From contig CP042469.1 in assembly GCA_015243575.1 (NCBI GenBank), positions 2,384,929-2,448,928 of the forward strand: 64,000 nt of DNA, given 5' to 3'. The number at the start of each line of letters is the position of its first letter. The first letter of the stretch is position 1. Shown piece by piece: positions 54,710-63,207 of the stretch. Origin of the DNA: Clostridiales bacterium (GTDB lineage: Bacteria > Bacillota > Clostridia > Peptostreptococcales > Anaerovoracaceae). A program made the position numbers and the translations under genes. The notes below the pieces were generated by a model that had not been told where the DNA came from, did no database searches, and worked only from the letters and a program-made list of their open reading frames with translations.

Positions 54710-55945
54710 TTAATCCTGCATTTGTGCTGCGACTGCCCGTTTTCTGATATAGAAGGATGCGATAATACCGATGACACTGACAATTCCCAGGTACAAGAAT
54801 ACATAGGTATAGCCGCTTCCACCATACTTGTCAATCCAGGAGCCGAACAGCGTCCACATGAAGAAGTCAGGGGAATAGCCGATCACGGATGCGATACCCA
54901 CGGCAGTGCCCATTATGAGAGCAGGAATCCTTGTCTCACTTGCGATAGAAAACATGATACCATACAATGCGAGACCAAACAAGCCGGGCAGCAGGGTATA
55001 ATAGCTCACCAGGGTCACACTGGCCGTTGATGGGATTGCCAGTACCCCGAAATACAATAAGGCCAGCAGGGTGAACAGAATCATGAACCAGCGGCTGGTG
55101 GAATGGAAGACCTTGTCTGCAATCATACCGCTGACAGGCGCCAATAAATAGAAAATATAGGTTCTGATGATGGACAGAACGCCGGATTCTTCTGGAGTGA
55201 TACCGACCACTTCCGTCAGATAGGGGGTAAACATGGTTCCTCCGCTGTATCCGACGGTATAGGCAGCAAAGATGATGAACGCAAAAACCCATACAGTAGG
55301 ATTGCGCAGCACTTCTCCAAGCTGGCTGACCTTGAATTCATTGATTTTCACATCGGTTCCGATATACAGCTTTTCCTTGACAAAAATAAATACCAACAGT
55401 GCGGCAATCAGCGTACTGGCGGCATAGGTCAACACGCAGATGGTAAACTTTGCAGATCCGTCAGCACCCATGCTTGAAAGATTCAGTGCCACGGAATTCA
55501 CGATGGCGCCAGTTACGCCGTTGCCCAGGTAGTAAAGGCCGAACAGGAATCCCTGTTCCTGCTCCGTACCAATCATACGGATGGTTTTCATCAGAGAACC
55601 CCAGAACACAAATGTTGTTGAAAATGCAAACAGGAACCAGATCATCAGAGCTGTCCCATAACCTGATGCAACGCTGAGGATTCCAGTCAAGATTGAGGTT
55701 GCAAGCAAAGAAATCAAAATGCACCTTTTCGTGGATAACTTGTCTGCTATCATTCCTCCAGGGATATAGAGGGCCATACAACCGATGGCATAAGCCGTGG
55801 ATAATACACCCAACTGCGTGTTGGTGATGGACAGGGCTTCAAGCTGCCAATCATAAAACACATAACGGATATAAGGGATCAGATAAATGGACCCGCCGGC
55901 AACACCAAGAGACAGGATTGCCAGATACTTGCTGGTTCGACTCAT
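54710..55945 (-). CDS. Major facilitator superfamily transporter
   Basis: 411 residues from the ATG at 55945 after AAGGAGG; the longer frame to 56149 has no ribosome site. Twelve helices with the MFS loop 2-3 motif GGMIADKLSTKRCIL and its echo in loop 8-9 (SGMIADKVFHSTSRW). Acid or amino acid transport is likely given its place between the ATP-forming synthetase and the amino acid permease. Confidence 0.9.
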   Translation of the reverse strand: MSRTSKYLAILSLGVAGGSIYLIPYIRYVFYDWQLEALSITNTQLGVLSTAYAIGCMALYIPGGMIADKLSTKRCILISLLATSILTGILSVASGYGTALMIWFLFAFSTTFVFWGSLMKTIRMIGTEQEQGFLFGLYYLGNGVTGAIVNSVALNLSSMGADGSAKFTICVLTYAASTLIAALLVFIFVKEKLYIGTDVKINEFKVSQLGEVLRNPTVWVFAFIIFAAYTVGYSGGTMFTPYLTEVVGITPEESGVLSIIRTYIFYLLAPVSGMIADKVFHSTSRWFMILFTLLALLYFGVLAIPSTASVTLVSYYTLLPGLFGLALYGIMFSIASETRIPALIMGTAVGIASVIGYSPDFFMWTLFGSWIDKYGGSGYTYVFLYLGIVSVIGIIASFYIRKRAVAAQMQD

Positions 55946-56001
55946 AATAACCTCCTTAATAAATGTAATAAAGAATAAAATGAATAGGATAACATTGCTT
56001 G

Positions 56002-56046
56002 GCCGGAGCCGCCCGCAGACGCAGAGTCTGCGGTGCCTTTTCCGGC
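56002..56046 (-). promoter_or_regulatory. Large GC-rich hairpin between the synthetase and MFS genes
   Basis: Nested pairing: GCCGGA (56002-56007) with TCCGGC (56041-56046) outside, CCGCAGAC (56013-56020) with GTCTGCGG (56026-56033) inside. No T tract, so it may be an mRNA-stabilising or processing element separating expression of the enzyme and transporter parts of the operon. Confidence 0.5.
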
Positions 56047-56053
56047 TGGGGTT

Positions 56054-56116
56054 ATTGTTTGATTTACAGGGATCGTTTGATTTACAAGTGGCGTGATTAT
56101 TGTTTGATGTACAGGG
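56054..56116. repeat. 18-bp repeats copying the 3' end of the ADP-forming synthetase gene
   Basis: ATTGTTTGATTTACAGGG at 56054, a close copy at 56072, and the original ATTGTTTGATGTACAGGG at 56099, which is the end of the coding region (codons for ALYIKQ and stop). Confidence 0.8.
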
Positions 56117-58265
56117 CATCCACTGCGCAGATCCCTTTCTCATAAACAAATATGGGGTTGATATCCAGTTCCCTCAGTTCCTTTGCCCGTTCCGCCGCCA
56201 TCTCTGAGATCCGGACGATTGCGTCCGACAGCGCATCAAGATCGCTTTTTGGTGCACCCCGATATCCATCCAGTATGCGAAAGCTCTTTAGCTTCCTTAT
56301 CATATTGTCCGCTTCTTTCCTTGATATCGGAGCCAGCGCCATGGACGTATCCTTAAAGATCTCGACAAAAATTCCGCCGAGACCGACCAGAACGCAGGGT
56401 CCGAACTGAGGATCATTGTTAACCCCCAGAATGACTTCCGTGCCTTTCTCCGCCATACTGCAGATCTGCACGCCCCTGATATCTGGATTTTCGAAATGCG
56501 TCTTTGCATTTTTCAGTATGGTATCATACGCTTCCATTACTTTTTCGGGGGAATCGAGATTTAGAATAACGCAGCCCACATCGGATTTATGAAGGATATC
56601 AGGGCTGTCAACCTTGGCCACAGCCTTCACAAGCTTCAGTCTGGTGAAGATTTCCCCAGCTTCTTCCCTATTACGTGCTACTTCGAAGATGCCGCAGTCG
56701 ATGCCATATTCCTGGATCAGTATTTTGCTTTCACTCTCCGTAAGTGCAGTGCTGGCTCTGCAGGCCGCTTCTTCCGGCTGCGGTTCAGCCTTCTCTTCTT
56801 TGAACAATTCGGCTTTTTCTGCCAGCGACGACATTTGGTTCGGTACCAAATCGCCGAGGATTGCAACTTCCAGATTATGATCCTCAGGCCGGTAGCCTGT
56901 AAAATCCAATATGTTTTTTATAATCTTCAGCGCATAGAGTGAGGTTGGAAGCACCGGGACACCGATGCACTCCAGCTTCTTTACATAATCCCTGTTGCGT
57001 GTATTCTCTGCAAACGGAAGCATTAAGCAAGGTTTTGCCCATTCTTCCTTCATGACCCGTTCCAGCGCCTCCGACATATAGTAGATTGCATTATCGGAAA
57101 TTTCTTCCAGCAGGGTATAACCGATTGCCACGATTCCCACGGCGGGATCCTTCATGACTGCTTCACAAACAGATGCGAATTTATCGATGTCATAGGACAG
57201 CGATGCCGTAGAATCCAGCGGATTATTGACGGTAGCATAGCTAGGAAGGATCGCTTCCAGAGCCTTTACGGTTTTTTCGCTGAAGTCTGGATAATTCAAA
57301 CCGGTGATCTGACCGAGATCGGCGCAGATACCCGTCTCTCCGCCTGATAAGCTGATACTGGAAAATCCGTTGTTTTCAGGAAGCTTTTTCAGAACCGCCA
57401 GCGCTTGAGCTGTAGAAATGAGTTCTTCCAAATCGTCAACGCGGATGACACCGAACTTGTCAAACAGAGCATCAAATACTTTGTCACTGCCGGAAAGGCT
57501 TCCGGTATGAGAGGCTGCCAACGCCTGACCCTTTGCAGACCTTCCGGTCTTCAGCACGACGATGGGCTTACGCCTTAGCGCCGCTTTCTTCAGGGTTGCG
57601 GCTAGCTTCGCAGGCTGCTTGCTTCCCTCCATATAAAGAGCGATGACCTGGGTATCCTCGTCGTCTACTAAAAAATCCAGATAATCTTCTATGGTGGTGA
57701 TCTTCCCGTTTCCGGACGAAATGGCGTAGGAGAAGCGGATGCTTGGGGCTTCCATCATGGAAAGAACCAGCTGGCCGCTCTGTGAAACCACTCCTACAGC
57801 GCCCTTTCTATCTCTTTCATTTGAAATAAACGCGTAAGGATAAATCATATCCACATAATTGGCATAACCTGCACAGTTGGGACCCATAAGTGCAATATCA
57901 AGCTCCTGACAGAGTGCCTTGAGCCGCAGTTCAGCCTGAGCACCTTCTTCGGTGCCCACTTCGCCATAGCCGCTGGCAAATACAACTGCCCCGCGCACCC
58001 CCTTTTTCGCCCCTTCCCTCAGAAAATCTTCTACGGTGGACATCGGCGTTGCGATGACGAGCAGTTCAACGGGCTCCGGCAGGTCGGAAATGGAAGGATA
58101 GCAGCGAACACCTTGAACCTGATCCCGCTTTGGATTTATGAAATAATAATCTTCGGGATTCATATAACGGATGATGTTTCTGCACGTATCGCCTCCAAAC
58201 CCTTCTTTTTCGCTGGCTCCGATGACGGCTATCTTTTTCGGCTTTAATAATTTACTGATATCCAT
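56097..58265 (-). CDS. ADP-forming acyl-CoA synthetase (acetate-CoA ligase, fused alpha-beta)
   Basis: 722 residues from the ATG at 58265 (AAGGAG upstream). The alpha part has the CoA-binding Rossmann IAVIGASEKEGFGG, SQSGQLVLSMMEA and the phosphorylated His in AASHTGSLSG; the beta part, after a Glu-rich linker near residue 510, is an ATP-grasp domain (SKILIQEYGI, VAKVDSPDILHKSDVGCV, GLGGIFVEIFKD). It makes ATP from acyl-CoA, ADP and phosphate, releasing the acid. This is the energy-yielding step after the 2-oxoacid oxidoreductase encoded just upstream. Confidence 0.94.
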   Translation of the reverse strand: MDISKLLKPKKIAVIGASEKEGFGGDTCRNIIRYMNPEDYYFINPKRDQVQGVRCYPSISDLPEPVELLVIATPMSTVEDFLREGAKKGVRGAVVFASGYGEVGTEEGAQAELRLKALCQELDIALMGPNCAGYANYVDMIYPYAFISNERDRKGAVGVVSQSGQLVLSMMEAPSIRFSYAISSGNGKITTIEDYLDFLVDDEDTQVIALYMEGSKQPAKLAATLKKAALRRKPIVVLKTGRSAKGQALAASHTGSLSGSDKVFDALFDKFGVIRVDDLEELISTAQALAVLKKLPENNGFSSISLSGGETGICADLGQITGLNYPDFSEKTVKALEAILPSYATVNNPLDSTASLSYDIDKFASVCEAVMKDPAVGIVAIGYTLLEEISDNAIYYMSEALERVMKEEWAKPCLMLPFAENTRNRDYVKKLECIGVPVLPTSLYALKIIKNILDFTGYRPEDHNLEVAILGDLVPNQMSSLAEKAELFKEEKAEPQPEEAACRASTALTESESKILIQEYGIDCGIFEVARNREEAGEIFTRLKLVKAVAKVDSPDILHKSDVGCVILNLDSPEKVMEAYDTILKNAKTHFENPDIRGVQICSMAEKGTEVILGVNNDPQFGPCVLVGLGGIFVEIFKDTSMALAPISRKEADNMIRKLKSFRILDGYRGAPKSDLDALSDAIVRISEMAAERAKELRELDINPIFVYEKGICAVDALYIKQ

Positions 58266-58276
58266 CTTTCCGCTCC

Positions 58277-58816
58277 TTATATTTCTTTTTTGCTTGTTTC
58301 CGTAAAACCTGTATAGAAAACAAGCTCGTTCTTTGGATTGCTTTTCCCTTTTTCCAGGAAGAAGTTTTCGATTCCCTTCCATGTGATCTCTGCGTCAAAC
58401 ATTGCGCCGGAGGCTGCCAGAGCTCCCAGCATGACGATATTTGCTCCTTTGGGATTCTCTGCTTCGTCCGCGATGCGGGTGGCATCCACTTCATAGACCT
58501 GAATGTCTTTACGGAAATTATATTGACCGATCAGCGTTTTGTTGGCAATGACCACGCCGCCGGACACCACGTTTTCTTCAAACTTGGCAAGAGAAGGCAT
58601 GTTCATAACAACCAAAATATCGATTTTTGTTACAAAGGGGCTGGCTATTTTTCCGTCGGAGATTTTTACGTTGCAATTGGCGGTTCCGCCTCTCATTTCA
58701 CTTCCGTAGGAAGGTATCCATGTTACGTTTTTACCGACATCTACGCCGGTTTTTCCCATGATGAGACCAGCTGTAAGCACACCCTGCCCGCCGAATCCTG
58801 CAAATATAAGATTCAT
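58277..58816 (-). CDS. 2-oxoacid:ferredoxin oxidoreductase, gamma subunit
   Basis: 179 residues from the ATG at 58816, which overlaps the beta-subunit stop by one base (TAATG). FAGFGGQGVLTAGLIMG and WIPSYGSEMRGGTANCNV are the signature of the gamma domain that contacts CoA. It works with the alpha, beta and delta genes upstream. Confidence 0.94.
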   Translation of the reverse strand: MNLIFAGFGGQGVLTAGLIMGKTGVDVGKNVTWIPSYGSEMRGGTANCNVKISDGKIASPFVTKIDILVVMNMPSLAKFEENVVSGGVVIANKTLIGQYNFRKDIQVYEVDATRIADEAENPKGANIVMLGALAASGAMFDAEITWKGIENFFLEKGKSNPKNELVFYTGFTETSKKEI

Positions 58817-59544
58817 TATTTGCCACCTCCTTTGAACTCGCCCAGAGGGTATACGGTCTGAACCGTCTGGTTGATCTGCTTGCATGCGTTTAGCGGTGTC
58901 ATTCCCCAGTTGGTAGGACAAGGCGACAGGATTTCCACAAGGCTGTATCCCTTTTTGTTTTTCTGCGCCTCAAAGGCTTTGCGGATATATTTCTTTGTTT
59001 TTGTAATTTCCTTGATATCCGTCATGGTTCCTCTTGCCAGATAAGCGACATCCAGCGTGCTCATGAGCTTGATCACGTCCAGCGGGTTTCCTGTGATGGA
59101 AACATCCCTGCCATAGGGCGAGGTTGTCGTGCGTTGATTCTCCAATGTGGTGGGAGACATCTGACCGCCAGTCATGCCGAAGTTATTGTTGTTGATGAGG
59201 ATCACAGTGATGTTTTCATTGCGGATTGCGGCATACATGGTCTCTGAAAATCCGATGGCAAGGGCGTCTCCGTCGCCCTGATAGGAGAAAATCATGTTGT
59301 CGGGTCTGCACCGCTTTAAGCCCACCGCAACGGCGGCAGCGCGTCCATGCTGAGACTGAACAATGTCGACACCATAGGTATCAGGCATCAATGAGGAACA
59401 TCCAACAGCAACGGCACAGATTGCTCCCTTGTCCTCATTCATTTCCTCCAGCACCTCCGCAACAAGCCGGTTTACAATACCATGTCCGCAGCCGGGACAA
59501 AATTTATGATCCACGTAAAGGATTTCCGATCGTCGTTTTTCCAT
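58816..59544 (-). CDS. 2-oxoacid:ferredoxin oxidoreductase, beta subunit (ThDP-binding)
   Basis: 242 residues from the ATG at 59544 with AAAGGAGG upstream. FCPGCGHG supplies two cysteines of the proximal 4Fe-4S cluster, and GDGDALAIGFSE with NNNNFGMTGGQ the Mg-thiamine diphosphate site. A third cluster ligand is probably in LSPCPTNWG. Sequence style is that of the valine/2-oxoglutarate group rather than pyruvate oxidoreductase. Confidence 0.94.
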   Translation of the reverse strand: MEKRRSEILYVDHKFCPGCGHGIVNRLVAEVLEEMNEDKGAICAVAVGCSSLMPDTYGVDIVQSQHGRAAAVAVGLKRCRPDNMIFSYQGDGDALAIGFSETMYAAIRNENITVILINNNNFGMTGGQMSPTTLENQRTTTSPYGRDVSITGNPLDVIKLMSTLDVAYLARGTMTDIKEITKTKKYIRKAFEAQKNKKGYSLVEILSPCPTNWGMTPLNACKQINQTVQTVYPLGEFKGGGK

Positions 59545-59545
59545 T

Positions 59546-60601
59546 TTAGTAAACCTCCTTTGCGTTGCCGGCAAAGATGTCCCTTACAGCCGACAGGATT
59601 TCTTCCGTCTCGTAAACCTTCATTCCTCCGCGGATCGGATAGGTGGGCCTGCACCGTGAGGCCATCACCACGTCCTCAATCATCTGAGACAGGCATGACA
59701 TTTCCACACTTGCGAAATACTTGACATGCTCCAGATTTTCGAACGCTTTTACCGGGAAAGGATAGAGAGTGATCGGACGGATCAGCCCGACCTTCATGCC
59801 TTCTTTTCTTGCAGATTCCACGACTTCCTCGCAGATCCTGGACGAAATTCCATAGGCAACCAGAACCAGCTCTGCATCCTCGGTCTGGACTTCTTCCCAC
59901 CGCTGCTCGTTTTCAACCATTTTATCGTATTTGTTTTTTAGGTAATTGTCATAATCCAGGTTGTAATACATGATGGAGGTGTGGCGCTTGTTCTGACCGA
60001 CACCTTTCCCCTTCATGGCCCATGGCAGAGCGTCCTGATCATGGTTTTTCATCTCCGGAAAATCCACCGGCTCCATCATCTGGGCGATGGAGGCGTCGGA
60101 GAGGAGAAGAACAGGATTTCTGTACTCTTCCGCTTTGTCAAAGGCAACAACCATTAAATCAACGGTCTCCTGTACGGAATTCGGGGCATAAACGAGACAT
60201 CGGTAGTCTCCGTGGCCGCCATTTTTTACCGCCTGCCAGTAGTCTCCCTGACCGGTATAGATATCCGCCAGACCGGAGCCATAGCGCTGCACATCCACGA
60301 CCACGCAGGGAAGCTCAGCGGATGCGATGTAGGAAATCCCCTCCTGCATCAGGCTGAATCCAGGCCCGGAAGAGCTTGTAAAGGCTCTGGCACCGGCAGC
60401 AGCAGCACCGTAGACCATAGAAATTCCCGAAATTTCGGATTCTGTCTGAAGGAAGACTCCTCCGACCTCCGGCATTCTCCATGATAAATATTCCAGAATT
60501 TCGCTTTGGGGAGTGATGGGATAGCCTGCGAAAAATCGGCATCCGGAGCGGATAGCAGCCTCAGCCACTGCATCATTCCCTTTCATCAGTTTCTTCGTCA
60601 T
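59546..60601 (-). CDS. 2-oxoacid:ferredoxin oxidoreductase, alpha subunit (VorB/KorA-like)
   Basis: 351 residues. FFAGYPITPQSEILEYLS, QTESEISGISMVYGAA and TSSSGPGFSLMQEG are the conserved segments that complete the active site; the C-terminal half is the transketolase-like domain II (LVLVAYGISSRICEE). Best matches by eye are 3-methyl-2-oxobutanoate oxidoreductases, so branched-chain 2-oxoacids are a candidate substrate, not proven. Confidence 0.93.
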   Translation of the reverse strand: MTKKLMKGNDAVAEAAIRSGCRFFAGYPITPQSEILEYLSWRMPEVGGVFLQTESEISGISMVYGAAAAGARAFTSSSGPGFSLMQEGISYIASAELPCVVVDVQRYGSGLADIYTGQGDYWQAVKNGGHGDYRCLVYAPNSVQETVDLMVVAFDKAEEYRNPVLLLSDASIAQMMEPVDFPEMKNHDQDALPWAMKGKGVGQNKRHTSIMYYNLDYDNYLKNKYDKMVENEQRWEEVQTEDAELVLVAYGISSRICEEVVESARKEGMKVGLIRPITLYPFPVKAFENLEHVKYFASVEMSCLSQMIEDVVMASRCRPTYPIRGGMKVYETEEILSAVRDIFAGNAKEVY

Positions 60602-60813
60602 GCCTTGGCCTCCTCCTCAAATATCTCATATACATAATCCGGGCACACATTGTAGCAGATTCCGCAGGTAATGCACTTATCCCGGTCCACTTCCGTTGTC
60701 ATATATCCGGCGCTGTTGATGGGGCCGGTCATGGTCAGAGCTCCTTTGGGACAGTTGACGATGCAGTAATGACAACTCTTGCAGGATTCTCTGTGAATGA
60801 TAAGCTTCTCCAT
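60598..60813 (-). CDS. 2-oxoacid:ferredoxin oxidoreductase, delta subunit (2[4Fe-4S] ferredoxin)
   Basis: 71 residues with two ferredoxin motifs, CKSCHYCIVNCP and CITCGICYNVCP, each binding a 4Fe-4S cluster. It carries electrons from the active site to free ferredoxin. Its stop overlaps the alpha start by 4 bp. Confidence 0.95.
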   Translation of the reverse strand: MEKLIIHRESCKSCHYCIVNCPKGALTMTGPINSAGYMTTEVDRDKCITCGICYNVCPDYVYEIFEEEAKA

Positions 60814-60825
60814 AATCTCCTCCGT

Positions 60826-61974
60826 CTATATGTCAGGTGTATCAAAGGTGTCGGGAACAAACAATTCCCGGGCAACCTGCCTCGTTGTTTTCTTCTCTGC
60901 CGCTGCCTTCTCAAAGACAAGACGGGTGTTCTTCCGGATCAGAGATACCGTGTCATCTACAATGGCTTCGGGAACACAGGGCACCAGACCGAACACAGCT
61001 ACATCGTAAATCCGAATGCCTCCGAGATTTGTCACAAAATCCACGCAGATATCCACGTTTCTCTTTGCCAGAATTTCGTCCGCTTCGGCAGTGACCGGAA
61101 TATTGGCCGCTTCTACGATCAGGCTGGCTTTTACCTTATGAGCATTGTCCTTATGGATCACGTCTTCCAGTGCAGCAGGAACGAGAATATCACAGTCCAC
61201 ATCCAGCCATTCGCTATTCTTCAGTACCTGATAATGGGGTTCGAATGCGCTCTGATCCAGCTCTCCCTTTGCTTTTCTGGTTTCTACGAGCTTCTTGACA
61301 TCCAGCCCATCCTGACATACCACCAGGCAATTGGCATCGGCAATTCCCACAACCTTATATCCCATTTGATCAAGATTAATGGCCATGGAAGCGCCTACGC
61401 AGCCGAAGCCCTGAAGGACGACAGCAGCGCCTTCTCTTCCTGATTTCATTTTCCAGGCTTCATCCAATCCTGCGGCACAGCCGTAACCGGTGATCATGTC
61501 ATACATCTTAAACCCATCATAGGTCATATCGCAAAGCTTGTCGTGTTCCTCGATACATTTGATGATTCTTGGATCCGTCTTCATCTCCTTTGTGGCTGGC
61601 AGCCCGATCCCAAGCTCGTCCAGAATCCCCAGCACATCACCGTAATCGACCCCTAGATCCCCTCCAATGGATACCCCTGCCTTAATGTAGGGAGCCATGG
61701 CAATCAGATATCTTCTTAAGACGTCCTTTGCGTCAGGTGCTTTATAATCATAAGCGATTCCGCCCTTACAGCCTCCCGTGGTCTTTGATTCGGAAGCTTT
61801 ATATTTATATCCCATCGTAGTTGCCAGACGGACGACTTCTTCTTTGGTAACCGTCGGGTGCATTCTGGTACCGCCCCCGCAGTAATGGTTTACAAAATTA
61901 TAGGCACAAAGCCACCCTTTCGCATCGCTTTCTACATCATTCCATTCGACAATCGCATAAGGTCTTTTTTCCAT
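60826..61974 (-). CDS. Glu/Leu/Phe/Val-family amino acid dehydrogenase
   Basis: 382 residues, between leucine dehydrogenase (~365) and glutamate dehydrogenase (~420) in length. Catalytic Lys in TTGGCKGGIAYD, an N-terminal GGGTRMHP binding loop and the NAD fold VVLQGFGCVGASMAINL. It would deaminate an amino acid to its 2-oxoacid with NAD(P)H formation. Being first in the operon with the oxidoreductase makes it the entry step. Which amino acid it prefers cannot be read from these motifs alone. Confidence 0.9.
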   Translation of the reverse strand: MEKRPYAIVEWNDVESDAKGWLCAYNFVNHYCGGGTRMHPTVTKEEVVRLATTMGYKYKASESKTTGGCKGGIAYDYKAPDAKDVLRRYLIAMAPYIKAGVSIGGDLGVDYGDVLGILDELGIGLPATKEMKTDPRIIKCIEEHDKLCDMTYDGFKMYDMITGYGCAAGLDEAWKMKSGREGAAVVLQGFGCVGASMAINLDQMGYKVVGIADANCLVVCQDGLDVKKLVETRKAKGELDQSAFEPHYQVLKNSEWLDVDCDILVPAALEDVIHKDNAHKVKASLIVEAANIPVTAEADEILAKRNVDICVDFVTNLGGIRIYDVAVFGLVPCVPEAIVDDTVSLIRKNTRLVFEKAAAEKKTTRQVARELFVPDTFDTPDI

Positions 61975-62070
61975 ACTCTTATTCCTCCATCTTCATCATC
62001 AACTGACAAGGCGCAAGGTGCGTCATATTTTGTCGATTGATGAATACTAGAACGTGCTCCATTAACTGAT

Positions 62071-62084
62071 AACAAGCGCTTGTT
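62071..62084. promoter_or_regulatory. Perfect palindromic operator of the amino acid fermentation operon
   Basis: AACAAGCGCTTGTT, a perfect 14-bp palindrome 10 bp downstream of the -10 box, over the expected start of transcription. Confidence 0.65.
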
Positions 62085-62093
62085 TGCCTCAAG

Positions 62094-62121
62094 TGTATAT
62101 GCATACTGCAAGCTGTGTCAA
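62094..62121 (-). promoter_or_regulatory. Promoter of the amino acid fermentation operon
   Basis: Minus-strand TTGACA (62116-62121) and TATACA (62094-62099) with a 16-bp spacer; a second TTGACA lies immediately upstream. About 120 bp before the dehydrogenase start. Confidence 0.65.
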
Positions 62122-62225
62122 TGTCAAAAAATCCGGCGAATACTTGTGTTCTAAAGCAAAATATAGAATCAAACGTCTAATTTTTAATGTTATTTTTTGT
62201 ATTAAATTAAAAACATAATTCTACG

Positions 62226-62282
62226 TATACGTGTATATTTTTATATTGCATTATCTTGTTGCGTTGTCCCATATACGTGTGT
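62226..62282. promoter_or_regulatory. Two TATACGTGT boxes upstream of the GntR gene
   Basis: TATAC-GT-GTATA at 62226-62237 is an inverted repeat and TATACGTGTGT at 62272-62282 a partial second copy. The form fits FCD-type GntR operators, so autoregulation is likely. Confidence 0.5.
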
Positions 62283-62318
62283 TATATTTTAAACAAAGAT
62301 GAAAAAGGAGGTGATTAT

Positions 62319-62957
62319 TTGGATATCACATCTCTGCGGCATATGGCCATGGATAATATCCTATCTAAAATTCACAGCGGCGAGTTTTCACAGGAGAACA
62401 TCATTACAGAAACGATGATTTGTGAAGCGCTGAATATCAGCAGGACACCGGCGCGGGAAGCGCTGATCGAGCTGGTGGCCAACGGGGTTTTGGAAAGGGT
62501 TCCCAGAAAGGGTTACGCGATAACAAAGTTTGATCATAAAACAAAGCTGGGGGCCTATGAAATTCTGGCGAATATGGATGCGCTGGCAGCCAAGCTGGCC
62601 CTTCCCAACATGACCACTGCCGATCTCGACAAGATGCGGGAGCACATCGATCTGGCTAACGTTGCAATCAAATACAAGAATTACCCGGCTTACTGCGAAC
62701 AGCAAGAAAATTTCCACAGCGTTTATATCAACAAATGCGACAACAAGCAATTGATGGCGCTGTTAAAGCAGATCAAGGCGACGCTGGACCGATACACGTA
62801 TTACAGTAAAGATGAGACTGAGCTCTTTGCCATATGCGCTTCCATGAATAAGGAGCACTTGGAAATCGTAGAGCTTTTTGAAAAGGGTGATAAAAAGAAG
62901 CTGTTTGAATATCTTTCTGACAACCATTGGTCGACAAAAGCACCTCATTTAATATGA
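62319..62957 (+). CDS. GntR-family regulator, FCD subgroup
   Basis: 212 residues from the TTG at 62319 with AAAGGAGGTGATT in front. ENIITETMICEALNISRTPAREALIELVANG, in parts, is the GntR winged helix; the C-terminal FCD domain has metal/ligand positions in REHIDLANVAI, FHSVYINKC and HLEIVELF. FCD regulators respond to organic or amino acids. It is divergent from the fermentation operon and a natural candidate to control it. Confidence 0.9.
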   Translation: MDITSLRHMAMDNILSKIHSGEFSQENIITETMICEALNISRTPAREALIELVANGVLERVPRKGYAITKFDHKTKLGAYEILANMDALAAKLALPNMTTADLDKMREHIDLANVAIKYKNYPAYCEQQENFHSVYINKCDNKQLMALLKQIKATLDRYTYYSKDETELFAICASMNKEHLEIVELFEKGDKKKLFEYLSDNHWSTKAPHLI

Positions 62958-63092
62958 AGGAGCCGCTTTGTCGAGGCTAGCGAACTGGAGGCGAAGCCAT
63001 TGGATTCCGTTGTATCCTTCCCGTTGCAGGCGTGTTCGGGACTTACACCGACAGACATGGTCCCGCTTCGCCGGACATACGCCCACTTACAT

Positions 63093-63124
63093 CAAAACAT
63101 GCCGCCAACCGGCAGCATGTTTTG
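63093..63124 (+). terminator. Hairpin after the GntR gene
   Basis: CAAAACATGC (63093-63102) pairs with GCATGTTTTG (63115-63124). It lies about 135 bp after the gntR stop and could serve either direction. Confidence 0.55.
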
Positions 63125-63127
63125 GTG

Positions 63128-63199
63128 GGAATTATGTTATGGCTAGGAATTATGTCATGGATCGAAATTATGTTATAGATCGGAATTATGTTGCTTGAC
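63128..63199. repeat. Four tandem 18-bp repeats after lysA
   Basis: GGAATTATGTTATGGMTM-type units at 63128, 63146, 63164 and 63182, ending 8 bp from the lysA stop codon. Confidence 0.85.
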
Positions 63200-63207
63200 C
63201 GGTATGT

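Noticed and set aside
62968-63198. 76-codon rightward frame ending in NYVMDRNYVIDRNYV repeats
   Set aside because: The repetition comes from the 18-bp DNA array, the rest is unlike a protein, and there is no ribosome site.
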